64,000 nucleotides of DNA from Syngnathus acus (Eukaryota > Chordata > Actinopteri > Syngnathiformes > Syngnathidae): positions 14,201,604-14,265,603 of the forward strand of contig NC_051105.1 in assembly GCF_901709675.1 (NCBI RefSeq). The letters are read 5' to 3'. Below the pieces are notes generated by a model. The model ran no database searches, was not told the DNA's origin, and saw only the letters and a list, made by a program, of their open reading frames with translations. This document shows, piece by piece, positions 34,001 through 48,333 of this stretch (position 1 is the stretch's first letter; each line of letters starts with the position of its first letter). A program made the position numbers and the translations under genes.

Positions 34001-37000
34001 AACAAGGCTGCCCTTTCGCACACAACTGTATACACTCACTTGGACACACACGCACACTCACACACACAATCCCTCTCCCAGTCCCAGTGTGAATTGGGCA
34101 GATGGGTCATCTTTACCAGATCATCACCGAGCTGAAAACTGCTCACTCTGATGGCAATATCGTTTTGGGCTAATTTAATTTGCCACAGTTCCAGTTCTGG
34201 ACAAGACCTACACTAACATCAAAGAGGCATTCAAAGCAGCACCCCATAGGCTGTTGGGACCACTTTCCTGTTACAGTAATAGAGCCTGATCAGAGAGAAA
34301 CCTTCAGTGAGAAGGGTGAGAGTGTGGCCTGAGGGGCCCGTGGAGGCTCTGCAGGAATGTTTTTGAATGTACGGATTGGAACATTTTCAAGGCAACTGCA
34401 TCAATCAACAATCAGAATCAGAATCTGTTTTATTGGCCTAGTTCGTGCATGCCAAACAATAAATTTGACTCCAGTTGAAATCAGCCTCTGTACAACATTT
34501 AAGTGACTAACAACATTCAGGTGACTAACAACATTTAAGTGGCAAGAACAGGATATTATTGCCCAGTGATGTCTCTGAGACTCATGAGTGGTGTGATGTA
34601 GATGAGTACTCCTTATCCTTGTCAGCCTACATCAAAAAATGCACAGAGGATGTCAGCACCGTTAATTAAAAACATGATCACCAAACAGAAGCCTTAGATG
34701 CCAGTTGGAGACACATCCATTCGTACCTGCAATGTGTTTTAAAGCATTATGTCTCGATTTAGAACACCTACAGTGCACACCAGCACTCTGTTTTTGGTGC
34801 ACTTGGAATAATCGAACGCCACTTTTTAACAACATTGTTTGGAAACTCAGGACTATATTCAAATATATGATTGTGGTAACCAAGGTAATGGATAATGTCA
34901 CAGTACAGTGCTACCTATACTTACAAACTTTTCAAGATACAAACCGGAGCCTCGCGATTTTTTTTGCACTTACTTACGAACCAATGTTCTACTTACGAAC
35001 CGACGCACCAGTCATGCCCCCCCGCCTTGTCTCTTTTGGTCTGTAATTCCCTATTCGTCTCGGCGCATTAGCTGTGCAAACAATAAATAGCGTAGTCGAG
35101 TATGTCTCCAAAGATCAATATGAAACACAAAATCATAAAGAAACATGGCAAAGGCATCGTGACGGAGTATAGCTGGTGTGCCAAAGTAGGTATCCCCTGC
35201 TGTAGGAGTGCGCATACATTGAGTAAAAGATGGAAGCTGTTGGTGTGCGTCAGACAGAACCAGCTTGTTTTCAATAAAAATATGAGAAACACACTTTTGT
35301 GTTTGTCAATTTTCATCTTCGGAAGCTAGGTTCATTTTCTTTTAATTATTTTTTTCAAGTTCTCACTCCCGTTCTTTGCGACGTGCTTTCAGTGACCACT
35401 CAGCCAGAAACTCATTAACCTTGTTCATTAATTATTGTATCATATTATCAATGAGCAAGACATTGAACTTTATTTTGCTCCCATTAAGGCCTGGCAGTGC
35501 TGTTCATGGCAGCATCATTTTAGTTTTTCTGTCTCTTCTTGGGGGTATTTTCACCAAGTGTAGCAAATTTGAATAGGTGTCCCCTCTACAAGCAAAGTTA
35601 CAGGAGTATTCATTCTAACAGTAGCCCTATTACTATAATAAGTCCACCCGTGAGAATAAGCCCCCCCCCCATACTGATTCCAGGCCATCAACCATTTTAG
35701 CCAACAGTGATTACTGACTGCCTAGGGATGTTTTCACGTGGCTCAGTCGTAGAATGGTAGTCTCACAACTTATACATTTTCTGTGTCTTCTCGGAGGTAT
35801 TTTTAGCAATTGTAGAAAATTAAAACATCCCTAAGCAAAGTTAGGAGGTCAAGAATAGTGACATTTATTTTTGTTATAAAGGTTTGAAAAAGCAAAAATA
35901 AACTGTTATATCCTGTTTATATCCTTGTTGAAAAGTTCTAAAAAACAAAACTTCTGTTTTTCCTCTCCAATCAGCCAAGTCCCCATATTTGTACAGATCC
36001 AGCAAAAGTGGAGGCGACTATATTTTGGTGAATGCCAGGGACAGGGTGTCCACACTGAATTTGAGATGGTACACCTTCGTAGAGTACCAAGTCAGTACAA
36101 CCACCTGTCTGGCCTTCTTGACATTTTCAAATCAAAGACAGTAAGTGTCAGTGTTGTCCAAGTGTTCTATATCTATTGGTTTCAAAGTTGTTTTCATTTC
36201 ATTTCACTTGCGTCCAGAGGGCTTGTATGAAAACATGTACAGTAAATTTTCAGTCATCATATTACAAAAATGCTCCTGCATTCGATTATAGTTTTTAGAG
36301 ACCAGTGTTGGGACCGTTACTTTAAAAAAGTAATTAGCTATAGTTACTCACTACTTGATCCAAAAAGTAACTGTTAGTAACTGAATTACTTTATAATAAA
36401 AGGAGCTAGTTACCAGAGAAAATAACAATTTGTGTTACTGTAAAAAAAGTTGCTATATGTCAAAGAATTTTGATTTTTCTGAGCAGTTTTCACAAGTCAG
36501 TTGAAATGAGTGGAACAGAAAGGTACTTAAGGTACATAACCTTCAATATTTACTGCACAATGTTTATCCTGCACTTGAAGTGCCGTATTTTCCGGACTAT
36601 AAGTCACAGTTTTTTTTTCAAAGTTTGGCGGGGGGTGCGACTTATACTCAGGAGCAACTTGCGTGTGAAATTATTAACACATTACAGTCAAACCTCGGTT
36701 TTCAGACGTCCCGGTTCTCGAACAAATCGGAATTCGAACAAAAAATTCGAGATTTTTTTGCTTCGGTTGTCAAACAAAATTCGGAGGTCGAACATCGCGA
36801 GATGAGCCGAAAGGACCCGAGAAAACCCGACTGCACGGCCCGGATGCCGACTGACTCCGTTCGTTGTTATTCTATTTTCGTTACTTTGAGGATTGTATTA
36901 ACCCCTAGTCATGCCTCCAAAGAAAGCAAGTGGGAGCAGTAAAGCCATCCTAAAACACAAAGACGCTCTTAAAGCAATGCGACAGTGAGCTCGGCGCGCT

Positions 37001-40000
37001 GAGGTTACGCGATCGGACCAAATTAAGCTCCCTGCGCACTGAGGTCCACTTAAATTTTGGAAAGTACATCAGGACTTTAAAAATATTTTCTAAATTTCAG
37101 CGACGGCTCTGTCATAATAATGCGACCAGCGCGGTGCAGTTGCGTGGTCGGCTGCACGCTACGGTTGCGCGTTCGGTGGTGCGCTGCAGTTGCGCGATCG
37201 GACAAAAATGCGCAAATGAAAATATGCTTTAAAAAGGGCGTGTTTTTTATTCTTGGAACAGATTAAAATTTTTTCCATTATTTGTAATAGGAGAAATAGA
37301 TTAGGAATTCGACCGATTCACTTCTCGAACCGCCTTCTGGAACGGATTGTGCTCGAAAACCGAGGTTTGACTGTATATCATTTCACATGTTATTTTCACA
37401 CTAAACCGCAAGAGGGCACTCTTGGCCTATGGAATAATTGGAACTGCAACTGACAATGAGTCTGACGTAAGCCACGTAGAAGAGGAAGCGTTGCATCTTC
37501 TATTTTCGGGGTTAGCGGAGTTGTTTATACGTGACACCAAGAATGAAGATTTTGTTGCATTTATTGATTTGGAGTCAAGTCAAATTTATTTATGCAGCGC
37601 TAAATCACAGACAAGTCTCAAAGGGCTTCACTTGTGCAAAATTTAAAATTTTTCTCAACATACCCTGATCTTAACCCTGATTTGGAGTGACGCGGATGGT
37701 TCGATAAACTTGTTAGCATGTTATTTTTGCTATAGTTATTTGAATAACTCTTAATGTGTTATGTCAGGCACGCTCTCAGTTCCTTGTTTATGTGTTTATG
37801 TAACGTTAGCATAATGTACCTTCACTCTGTTGTTGCCTATTCTATTTTCATTTTAGATTACCTTTCAAGATGACATGTCTGTTCTTGGTGTTGGATTTTA
37901 TCAAATAAATTTCCCCCCAAAATGCGACTTGTTCTCCGGTGCGACTTATATCTTTTTCTTCTTTATCATGCATTTTATGGCTGGTGCGACTTATACTCCG
38001 GAACGACTTATAGTCCGCAAAATACGGTATTTTGTTCACAACAAAAGTAAATATTTCCACAACATAAAGTGTTTTTAACTCTGTAGTCTTAATTCAATAA
38101 CTCAAACTCCCAGTCTCAAACAACTGGTTTGGTAGACATTCTTTCTTTCAGTATTTTCTTCAAAAATAAACAGTTAAACAATATAAAGTGTGTTTACAGT
38201 AACTAGCAAATTAAGTAAATAACATTCTGACAACCTGAGACAACTGGTCAAGTAAACAACCTGTACTTACACGTATTTTGTTCACAACGAAAGTATACAT
38301 TTAAACAAATTAAGTTTGTTTAACTGTAGTCTAAATTAAATAAATAAAACTCACAATCTCAGACAACTGGTCTGGTAGACATTCTATACTGTAAGTACTC
38401 CCTTCAAAAGTAAACAGTTAAATAATATAAAGTGGTTTTTGCTGTGTGCGTGTACGCTTATGCGCATGAAGCGCGTGGCCTGGGTCATGTAAAAACACTG
38501 CCTCCGATTGGTTACCATGAAACACATCTCTGCCTCAGGCAATCATAATCGCTTATCTCGTTGTTAACCCACCCAGTCTCCACTTTTTGTGTGTGGAGCC
38601 GCCAGGGTTGCGTCAGGATTACGCAATTTACAGTGACGTGCGGTGAGGTTCATGACTGGGGAGGCACTGACGTCACCCCCCCCCCCCGGTAGAATTTGTC
38701 CGGCACCTAACCGTGTCACAAAAAAGGTTGGGGAACGCTGCTCTAGTGTGGCTTATTCATTATTTAATTTGAACTATTTTAATTAAAATCTCATATCAGC
38801 AGTCTTCACACATAAAAACACTCAATAAAGCACATAGAATCAAAAACTTGTTTTCGATCGTGCGTACCACTACGTTCCGAAGTCCCGTTGTCCGAATCAA
38901 ACCTTTTAAGTCCAGAGTTGCTCTTCCTTTACTGATGGCCTCCTGCTTCGACCGAAAATACATAGTTGAAAATCGTTTGGATATGTAATCCTCCATTGTA
39001 AAACGAAATGTACAGACAGGAAGAAAAACAGAATGTAAAATGAAACACTGTTAGAGACCCAGCATCGACTGCCTTGTCATTGTGACATAGAAAAATGTCA
39101 ACAGAAGCTGAATAGTTAAAAGAAAAAAAAGGCAAATTATAATTTTTCTCTTCACCATACAAGTACCACAGTATACCGTATTTTCCGCACTATAAGGCGC
39201 ACTTAAGGACTTAAAATTTACTCAAAAAAACACAGTGCGCGTTATAATGCAGAGTCAAGTCAAGTTTATTTGAGCGCCTTATACCGTATTGGCCCGAATA
39301 TAAGACGATCCCGATTATAAGACGACCCCCTCTTTTTCAAGACTCAAGTCTGAAAAAAGACTTTTTGAAAACTAAATTAGTTTTTATTATTTATAAATCA
39401 TGCAAAACCTGTCTATCACATCTTAATATCTGAACATTTAAATATGTAAACTAAAGTGCAATCACATTTGTAAATGAATGGCTTCTGGTTTTTGAAATGT
39501 AAATAAACCAATCTACTGTGGTAAAACAACAAAATTGCAATAACTGCATTAACCATCAAAGTGAAGTCTAACTAGTCTTGAAACAAAATCTGAATAAGGA
39601 AAAACATTGCAAAAAAAGAATGCAAACTGCTTCCGCTATTGTTGGGGAGCCTGAGGACTGTATAGGGGGTTGGCTCAGATGGTTATGCTCTTTTCGCCCT
39701 CGGGTGTCGGTCCGAACACAGGAGGGAAGACGTGGTTCAGTTTTGATTGCTTTACTGAATTATTGGCAAAAAAAACCCAAAAAAAAACCATAAATGAAAT
39801 ACTCTCGGCAACACACCAAACATAAGTCATCGATCGAGACAACAAAATACATTTGCTGGTGACCGTTAGTCGCTGTGCCGCTGCGTAACGGCTACTCGTA
39901 CGATGCGAGGCAAACTTAAAGGAGCGCGCCGGAGCTGTCAATCAAACTGCGCGCACACGAAGCAAACTGCGATCGGATAAACGGCACAACAGTGGACAGT

Positions 40001-43000
40001 AGTAACAATGAAATGTGTATATACTCACTTTGTGTCAAAGACGCACACGATCACAGCAACATACTCAGTCGATACCAGCAACCTTTAATTTAAGTGAAGC
40101 GCAAGTGAAAATCGGTATAATGTCTAGACCCCGAATATAAGACGACCCCCACTTTTTCAGTCTTATTTCAATGCAAAAAACATCGTCTTATATTCGGGCC
40201 AAAACCGTATATGGATCAATTGATGAATTTGTTGATCCATACTGGTTGTACACAGCGCTCTACCAAAATGTAAATTACAAGGTCACATCGCTTTCAGCAT
40301 TACGGAAACGGTGGTCAGGGACGTCACCGAAGTAAGCTACTACTGGTTGATCGCATGACATTTAACAAAAAACATTTTTTCTATAGGCTAGAATCGCTTG
40401 ATTGACATACATGTAAGCCTATCGGGAGCAGCACATAGACACCAAACCTAAGAAGCTAATCAACGCATGACGCATCAACGCACGCACTCGCTTTTATACC
40501 AGGGGTGTCAAACTCATTTCACATTGTGGGCCACATACGGTCCCGGTAGATGTCAAGTGGGCCGGACGATTAAAATTATACCATATTATGTTATAAATAA
40601 CCAAAATATCATGGCTTTCCTTTTTGTTTTGGTGTAAAGAGCACAAGAACATTAGGAAAATGTTGAAATTTAATGAACATTCCTTTTACAAAACATTAAT
40701 AGCATTACTTTAACATAACTTAAAACATCATGGACAACACCTCTCACCCCCTCCATGACATTGTGCGGTCCCTGAGCAGCTCCTTCAGCAGCAGACCATT
40801 ACACCCATGGTGTAGAAAGGAGAGGTTCCGCAGGGCCTTCATTCCCACTGCTGTCAGACTCGACAACACGTGCGGCACCTGATCATGTGTTGGTTTCCTT
40901 CTGTTTGGTCTCTACCGCTACTAATGGCACTTGTCTTTGTCCTTGTTTGTCTGTTATTTATCCATTTTTACATTTGGCACTTGTTTCTTGTATTCTTGTA
41001 CGCTGCTGTGACAAGAACATTTCCCCACTGTGGGATAAATAAAGTCCATCCATCCATCCATCCATCCATCCATCCATCCATCCATCCATCCATCCATCCA
41101 TCCATCCATCCATCCATCCATCCATCCATCCATCCATCCATCCATCCATCCATCCATCCATCCATCCATCCATCCATCCATCCATCCATCCATCCATCCA
41201 TCCATCCATCCATCCATCCATCCATCCATCCATCCATCCACAGAGAAAGGAATTTTTAAACCATTTACACATGCATATAAAATCTAAATTTAATTCCTGC
41301 CTACACCTTACAAACTAAGAGTGCTATTAAATGTGCAAAGAAGAAAGTATTCACATGTCCTGTAAATGTGTAAACTTCATACGTGAAACACACATACACA
41401 TACAATACATATTGAATATTCATTATCATTATCAATCACTGTTGTCATGAACTTTTCTCCATATTTTTAGGGCTACACCATCTACCCATTGCCTCCTATC
41501 AATGTTGCAATCCGTTTTACCTACATTCTTCAGGACTGGCAGCAACATTCTTGGCCACTGCAGCCTCCTGGTAAGTGTATATAGTTCAGACGATATTCAG
41601 TGTGCTCTATCGGATGTATTCACAGACTATGTCCCAGCCCTTTATTGCTCAGCTGTCTTGATCATCTGCATATTACGCTTTCCTTGATAACGCCATTGAA
41701 CTCCCATTCATCACAGGGTATACATTCCAGCCCACCCATGTGTGAAAACAGACTTTTTTTTTAACACATTGTAAAAAAAACTATAAAAAATGATCCAGCT
41801 ATCCTTTTGTAAACTGGGGTCAAGTCTTGTGGAGAACAGCTAGAGCAGAAAAGGCCAGACTTTGTCCACTCTTTCATGGGGATTCTGAGATGTTCCCAGG
41901 TTAGCTGGGAGACATATCGTATTTGGAAAAAGGAAGCTTTCGTACACAAACCCTCATTATGGGGGACAAAATAAATCCATATACAGGACTGTCTCAGAAA
42001 ATTAGAATATTGTGATAAAGTTCTTTATTTTCTGTAATGCAATTACAAAACCAAAAATGTCATACATTCTGGATTCATTACAAATCAACTGAAATATTGC
42101 AAGCCTTTTATTATTTTAATGTTGATGATTATGGCATACAGCTTAAGAAAACTCAAATATCCTGTCTCAAAATATTAGAATATTTCCTCAGACCAAGTAA
42201 AAAAAAGATTTATAACAGCAAAACAAAATCAACCATTTGAAAATGTCCATTAATGCACTCAGTACTTGGTTGGGAATCTTTTTGCACGGATTACTGCATC
42301 AATGCGGTGTGGCATGGAGGCAATCAGCCTATGGCATTGCTGAGGTGTTATGGATGCCCAGGATGCTTCAATAGTGGCCTTTAGCTCATTTGCATTGTTG
42401 GGTCTGGTGTCTTTCAGCTTCTTCTTCACAATACACCACAAATTCTCTATGGGGTTCAGGTCAGGAGAATTGGCAGGCCAATCGAGGACCGTAATGCCAT
42501 GGTCAGTACACCATTTACTGGTGGTTTTTGCACTGTGGGCAGGTGCCAGATCATGCTGGAAAATGAAATAATCATCTCCATAGAGCTTTTCAGCAGACGG
42601 AAGCATGTAGTGCTTGAAGAGAGAGCAACAGCAATCTGTACATATTCTATTAGGTTAGACAATCTCATGGACGTTTTAATGTTCATATTATGCAATTCTT
42701 TTCCTTAGTTTATATAAACATAACTGCTCAATCAGAACACTAATACAACACACACATAGGCACACACACACCCACACACACAGAGGGGTGACGCCCCCCA
42801 CACTCACAGATACCAAATGGTCATGTGACAAGTTCCCGCCTTTCCGGACAGTATAAAACAAGCTGACCTGGAGACGGACGTTCTTGTTGATGTGCCGCCT
42901 TGCCATTGTGTACGAACTGCCATTGAACAACCCAAGATCTTGCCAATAAAGGACCAACTCTACACTCCACATATTTGTTTTTCCTGCCTCAACTTCGGAC

Positions 43001-46000
43001 ATCCCCGCACAACACGCAACATGCTCTAAAATCTCTTGGTACACAGCTGCATTTACTCTGGACTTGATGAAACACAGTGGACCAACACCAGCAGCTGACA
43101 TGGCTCCCCAAACCATAGCTGACTGTGGGAACTTCACACTGGATTTCAAGCAACTTGGATCTTGCTCCTCTCCAGCCTTTCTCCAGACTCTGGCGCCTTA
43201 AGTTCCAAATGAAATACAAAACTTGTTTTCGTCTGAAAAGAGGACGTTGCACCACTCTGCAATTGTCTAGTGCTTCTTTTCCATAGCCCAAGTCAGACGC
43301 TTCAGAAGTGGCTTGACCATGGGAATACGGCTATTGTAGCCCATTTCGCGGACACGTCTGTGAACAGTGGCTTTTGATACCTGGACTCCAGCTTCAGTCC
43401 ACTGTCTTTGAAGCTCCCCCAAATTCTGGAAGCGACTCTTCTTCACAATGCTGTTAAGGCTACGGTCATCTCTCTCGGTTGTGCAGTGTTTCCTGCTACA
43501 TTTCCCCCTTCCAACAGACTTTTTGTGGATGTGCTTTGAAACTGCACTCTGTGAACAGCTTGCTCTTTGAGAAATTTCTTTTTGTGTCTCATCCTCCTGA
43601 TGGAGGGTGTCAATGATGGTCCTCTGGTCAGCAGTCAGATCAGCTTCCCCATACTTGTGATTTAGTTTACTGAATCAAGCTGAGTGTTTTTCAAGGCTCA
43701 GGAAACCCTTGCAGGTGTTTCGAGTTAATTAGACGATTTTGATCCTGATAACAAGAGACGGAAAGAGGGCGGACGGAAAGATGGCGGCGCACGCAGTTGC
43801 AGCGGCTCAGTGCTCTCCCGATCTACGCATTGTTTGTTTTTTGTTAGTGTTTGTACCCACTGTATGTCAATCATACACCACCTACAACCGGCAGGAGCTC
43901 CTCAGGATAGGTGTTTGCTGCGAGTTGAGTGTCGCAGCGGAGTTTCACCGCTCGAAAAACATACCGGAGGATATCATCAGGCGCCCCGGCTCCCCTTGGA
44001 TCACCATCCCCGCTGGGAGGAAGCGAAGGCAGCGCAGAGAGAGGAGGCAAAAACGAGGCTGCAGGGCCGGCGCGCTAACCAGGCTACGGAAGCAGCCGTT
44101 CAAACCACCGCTCCCTAGCCTGTTTCTTACCAACGCCAGGTCTCTTGCTAACAAAATGGATGAACTAAGGCTACAGATGTCTGCGAACCAGACCGTGAAG
44201 GACTGCTGCATGGTACTGATCACCGAAACCTGGCTTCATCCACTCATACCGGACTCTGCTATCGAGCTAGCAGGATACACCACACAGCGTCATGACAGGA
44301 CTGAGAACTCCGGTAAGAGCAAGGGGGGAGGGCTCTGTATGTACGTCAATAACAACTGGTGTACTAATATGGTGACTGTAGACAGTCACTGCTGCCCGGA
44401 CCTGGAGTACGTGACTATTAAATGCAGGCCCTTTTACCTCCCTCGTGAATTTACCGTAGTCATGACGACTGTTGTTTACATACCTCCGGAGGCTAATGCT
44501 AAGCTAGCTATCGGACTATTACATGGCAGTATTAGCAGCCAGCTGAGCAGATATCCTGACGCAGTCCACATCATGGCAGGGGACTTTAATCATGTAGATT
44601 TGAAAGCAGCACTCCCTAGTTTCCATCAGCATGTTAAATGTGCCACTAGAGGAGTAAACACTCTGGACAAGGTCTACTCCAACATCAAGCTAGGCTACAG
44701 GGCAAAACAGCTACCTCACCTGGGCCAGTCTGACCATATGTCACTGCTATTAATCCCGGCATATACCACCATCAGGAAATCAGCTCCTATCATCACTAAA
44801 ACTGTTAAAACCTGGCCTAATGACGCCTCTCAGCAGTTGCAGGACTGCTTCGACAGGACTAACTGGGACATCTTCGAACACCGGGACTTGAACGTGTTCA
44901 CAGACAGTGTTCTGTGTTATATCAAGCACTGCACAGACACTGTCACAATGGACAAACTTATACGGATATACCCCAACCAGAAGCCCTGGATGACCCGGGA
45001 GGTCCTTCGGCTGCTGGAGGAGAGGGACACCGCCCTGTCCCTCAGGTCTGAGGACGGGGCTCTCTACAGCACAGCCAGAGCCAACCTGAGGAGAGGCATC
45101 AGAGAGGCCCAGCTTGCCTACAAGAAGAGGATTGAGGATCACCTGGACAGCAACAACAGCAAGCAGGTGTGGCAGGGAGTCCAGCATCTCACCAACTACA
45201 GAACCACCATCGGAGCTGCTGAAGGGGACGCCTCACTGGCAGAGGTCCTCAATACCTTCTTCGCCCGGTTCGAGTCCGAGCCACCTGAAGGGGCCACATC
45301 ACATCCCACAGACCGCAGCAGCTTCACCCTCACAGTGAAGGAGCACGAGGTGAGGCGCACGCTGCGGACCATCAACCCGAGGAAGGCTGCGGGTCCTGAC
45401 AGCGTCACGGGGCGTGTCCTGAAGGACTGCGCAGATCAGCTGGCTGGGGTCTTCACAAAGATTTTCAACCAGTCCCTTACTGAGTCCACTGTCCCATCCT
45501 GTTTAAAATCCTCCACTATAGTCCCCCTGCCCAAGAAACGCCACATCACCAGCCTCAATGACTACCGGCCAGTCGCACTCACCCCGGTGGTCATGAAGTG
45601 CTTTGAAAAGCTGGTACGGGGTCACATCACAGCACTCCTGTTCAGAGGTTTTGACCCCCACCAGTTTGCCTACAGGGCAAATAGATCCACAGAGGACGCA
45701 GTAGCTACAGCCCTCCACGCTGCACTGTCCCACCTGGAGCAGCCGGGGAGCTATGTGCGGATGCTCTTCGTGGACTTTAGCTCTGCTTTTAACACCATCC
45801 TCCCCCACAGACTGGTGGACATACTGGAGGGCCTGGGACTTCCACATAATACTTGCAGGTGGATTAAGAGCTTCCTGACGGGTCGCAGCCAGAGGGTGAA
45901 AGTGGGCCGTCATACATCCACACCTCTCAGTCTTGGTACCGGCTCCCCACAGGGCTGCGTACTGAGCCCACTGCTTTACACGCTCTACACACATGCATGC

Positions 46001-48295
46001 ACCCCCGCCCACCGCAGCAACACCATTGTGAAATTTGCGGATGACACAACCGTGGTGGGGCTCATCTCAAAGGGGGATGAGTCTGCCTACAGGGACGAAG
46101 TGGTCCAGCTATCGGAGTGGTGCGGAGAGAACAATCTGCTCCTAAACACGGCTAAAACCCAAGAACTGGTCATTGATTTTAGGAGGAAAAATAAAACGGA
46201 CATTCCACCACTCATCATCGACGGGGTCTGTGTGAAGAGGGTGTCCTCCTTCCGCTACCTGGGAGTCCACATCGAGGAGGACTTCACCTGGGGTGTGAAC
46301 ACCTCTGAGCTGCTTAAAAAGGCCCAACAGAGACTCTACTTTTTAAGGGTGCTGAGGAGGCACAGCATTACACGGAGACTGCTGGTGTCCTTCTATCGCT
46401 GCTCCATAGAAAGCACTTTAACGTACTGTATATGTGTTTGGTACTCCAGCTGCACTGCTGCTCAGAGGAAAAAGCTCCAAGGGGTCATCAACACAGCACA
46501 GAAGATCATTGGCTGCCCTCTCGCCACACTGGAAGACCTACACAGAACCCGCTGTCTCAAAAAAACACAGAACATTCTGAAGGACACTTCCCACCCTGGC
46601 CACTCCCTTTTCGAACTGTTGCCATCAGGCAGACGCTACAGATTAATTAGGTCGAGGACTAGCAGATTCGCCAACAGTTTTTACCCTACAGCGGTAGTCA
46701 CATTGAATGCAGCTAAACGTAAATGATTATGTCTGTGTATGTTCTTCTGTGGGTTTTTATCTTGTTTTTTTTATCTTTTTATTCTATTTATTCTATATAT
46801 TTTTTATCGCATGCGCGGATCGGTTGGCACTTTTTAAATTTCGTTGTACATGTGACAATGACAAAGATCTATTCTATTCTATTCAAGTGATTAGTTGAAT
46901 ACCCTACTAGTATACTTTTTCATGATATTCTAATATTTTGAGATAGGATATGTATGCCATAATCAGCAATATTAAAATAATAAAAGGCTTGCAATATTTC
47001 AGTTGATTTGTAATGAATCCAGAATGTATGCCATTTTGGGTTTTATAATTGGATTACAGAAAATAAAGAACTTTATCACAATATTCTAATTTTCTGAGAC
47101 AGTCCTGTAATGCCGCTTTTAAGTAAAAGGCAGTAGATTTGGCTCTTGACGAAGAACATTGAGCTTCTTTGTGTTATTGTAGAGGTTTCCTCTGGCCACT
47201 AGAGGGCACTGGGCTATTGTTGATGACATCTTGTTGCGTCATCCTTTTCAGTATTTGTTTTCCCGGTTATGTCTTCTCCGGAGCTTTATGTGTAGCTCGT
47301 ATCGCATTGCCAACTTAACCCCTGTAAGTGGTCCCATTTTATTTATTATTCTTGTTTGGCTAGTGTTTCCTGCACATTAAGTTTATTATGGTTGTTGCTG
47401 AGATTTATACATTTTTGTACCGTTTTTTTCCGTGTATAATACGCAAAATTTAACTAATTTATTGTCCTAAAATCTGGGGTGCGCATTATACATGGGTACA
47501 AATTTTTTTAAAACATTTTTTTAATTTTTTTTTTTTAAATAATTTTTTTTTTTTTTTTTAAGAAAATCATGGTACAACAAAACCAACAACAGGACTGACC
47601 GACAAAGACGTGGAACAAAAAGACAGGGTGACATTACCAAAGACAGGAACAGAAACCAAACAGACATCATGACAGTAACACATGCAATGATCCGACGGTG
47701 AGCGAGGGGCAGACAGCACTTAAATACAAAACACGTTACAAGAACAATAGTGTGTTTGTACTGTGCTCTGGTCATTTCATCAAAGAAGGGATAATAGTCC
47801 TCTTCTTTTCTTGACTGACAATGAATGTGATAGTTTAATACAATCAGCAAATAACAAAATGCGTATTACAGGTAATATTTTATTTCACAACACTTTGCCT
47901 TGTTCCTTTCGTCCCTGCTGTTCACTTCAAACACGCTCCATACGAACGCAATGCTCTCGTATCAGACGCTTGCTCGATCACCTGCTCGTTTGCTGTCACA
48001 ATGTACCCTACACAAATCCGAAACATTTGTTGCGGCTCCGAGTCACGACGAGGGGCAAGTTTTGGTTTCCAAGGGTGTTTTTATTCCTCTTCAACGTCTC
48101 TCCCATACAGAGCCGCCTTTTTCACATGTCCGCACGTCACTTTCCTCTCTTTTCATCTGATCGCGGTGGTGCCTTTACGGACAGTCGGAGAAATCAACGC
48201 CAACAAAAAAAAATACATCCAGCCTAGTTAAGACCATACCAAAGACTAAAAAAATGGGACCCATTGCCTCCCTGCGTGTGTGACGATCATTGGGA

Positions 48296-48333
<38 letters not shown>

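Larger units (their letters stand above)
36583..38027. mobile_element. Pogo-like element (CCGGACTATAAGTC ends) with two nested insertions
   Basis: Left end CCGTATTTTCCGGACTATAA (flank TG, a decayed TA), right end ...TTATAGTCCGCAAAATACGG followed by TA. It shares body blocks with 17360-19793. Contains a Tigger-like MITE (36685-37373) and an L2 3' end (37573-37680). Confidence 0.85.
41984..47107 (-). mobile_element. Tc1-like transposon, copy 2, interrupted by an LTR and a LINE
   Basis: Ends CAGGACTGTCTCAGAAAATT and ...TTTCTGAGACAGTCCTG with TA flanks. Same family as 12234-13815. Own sequence is 41984-42614, 43022-43733 and 46885-47107. Confidence 0.94.

Noticed and set aside
40954-41272. Long MDGWMDGW / IHPSIHPS repeat proteins on both strands
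   Set aside because: They are translations of the pure CCAT microsatellite in every frame.
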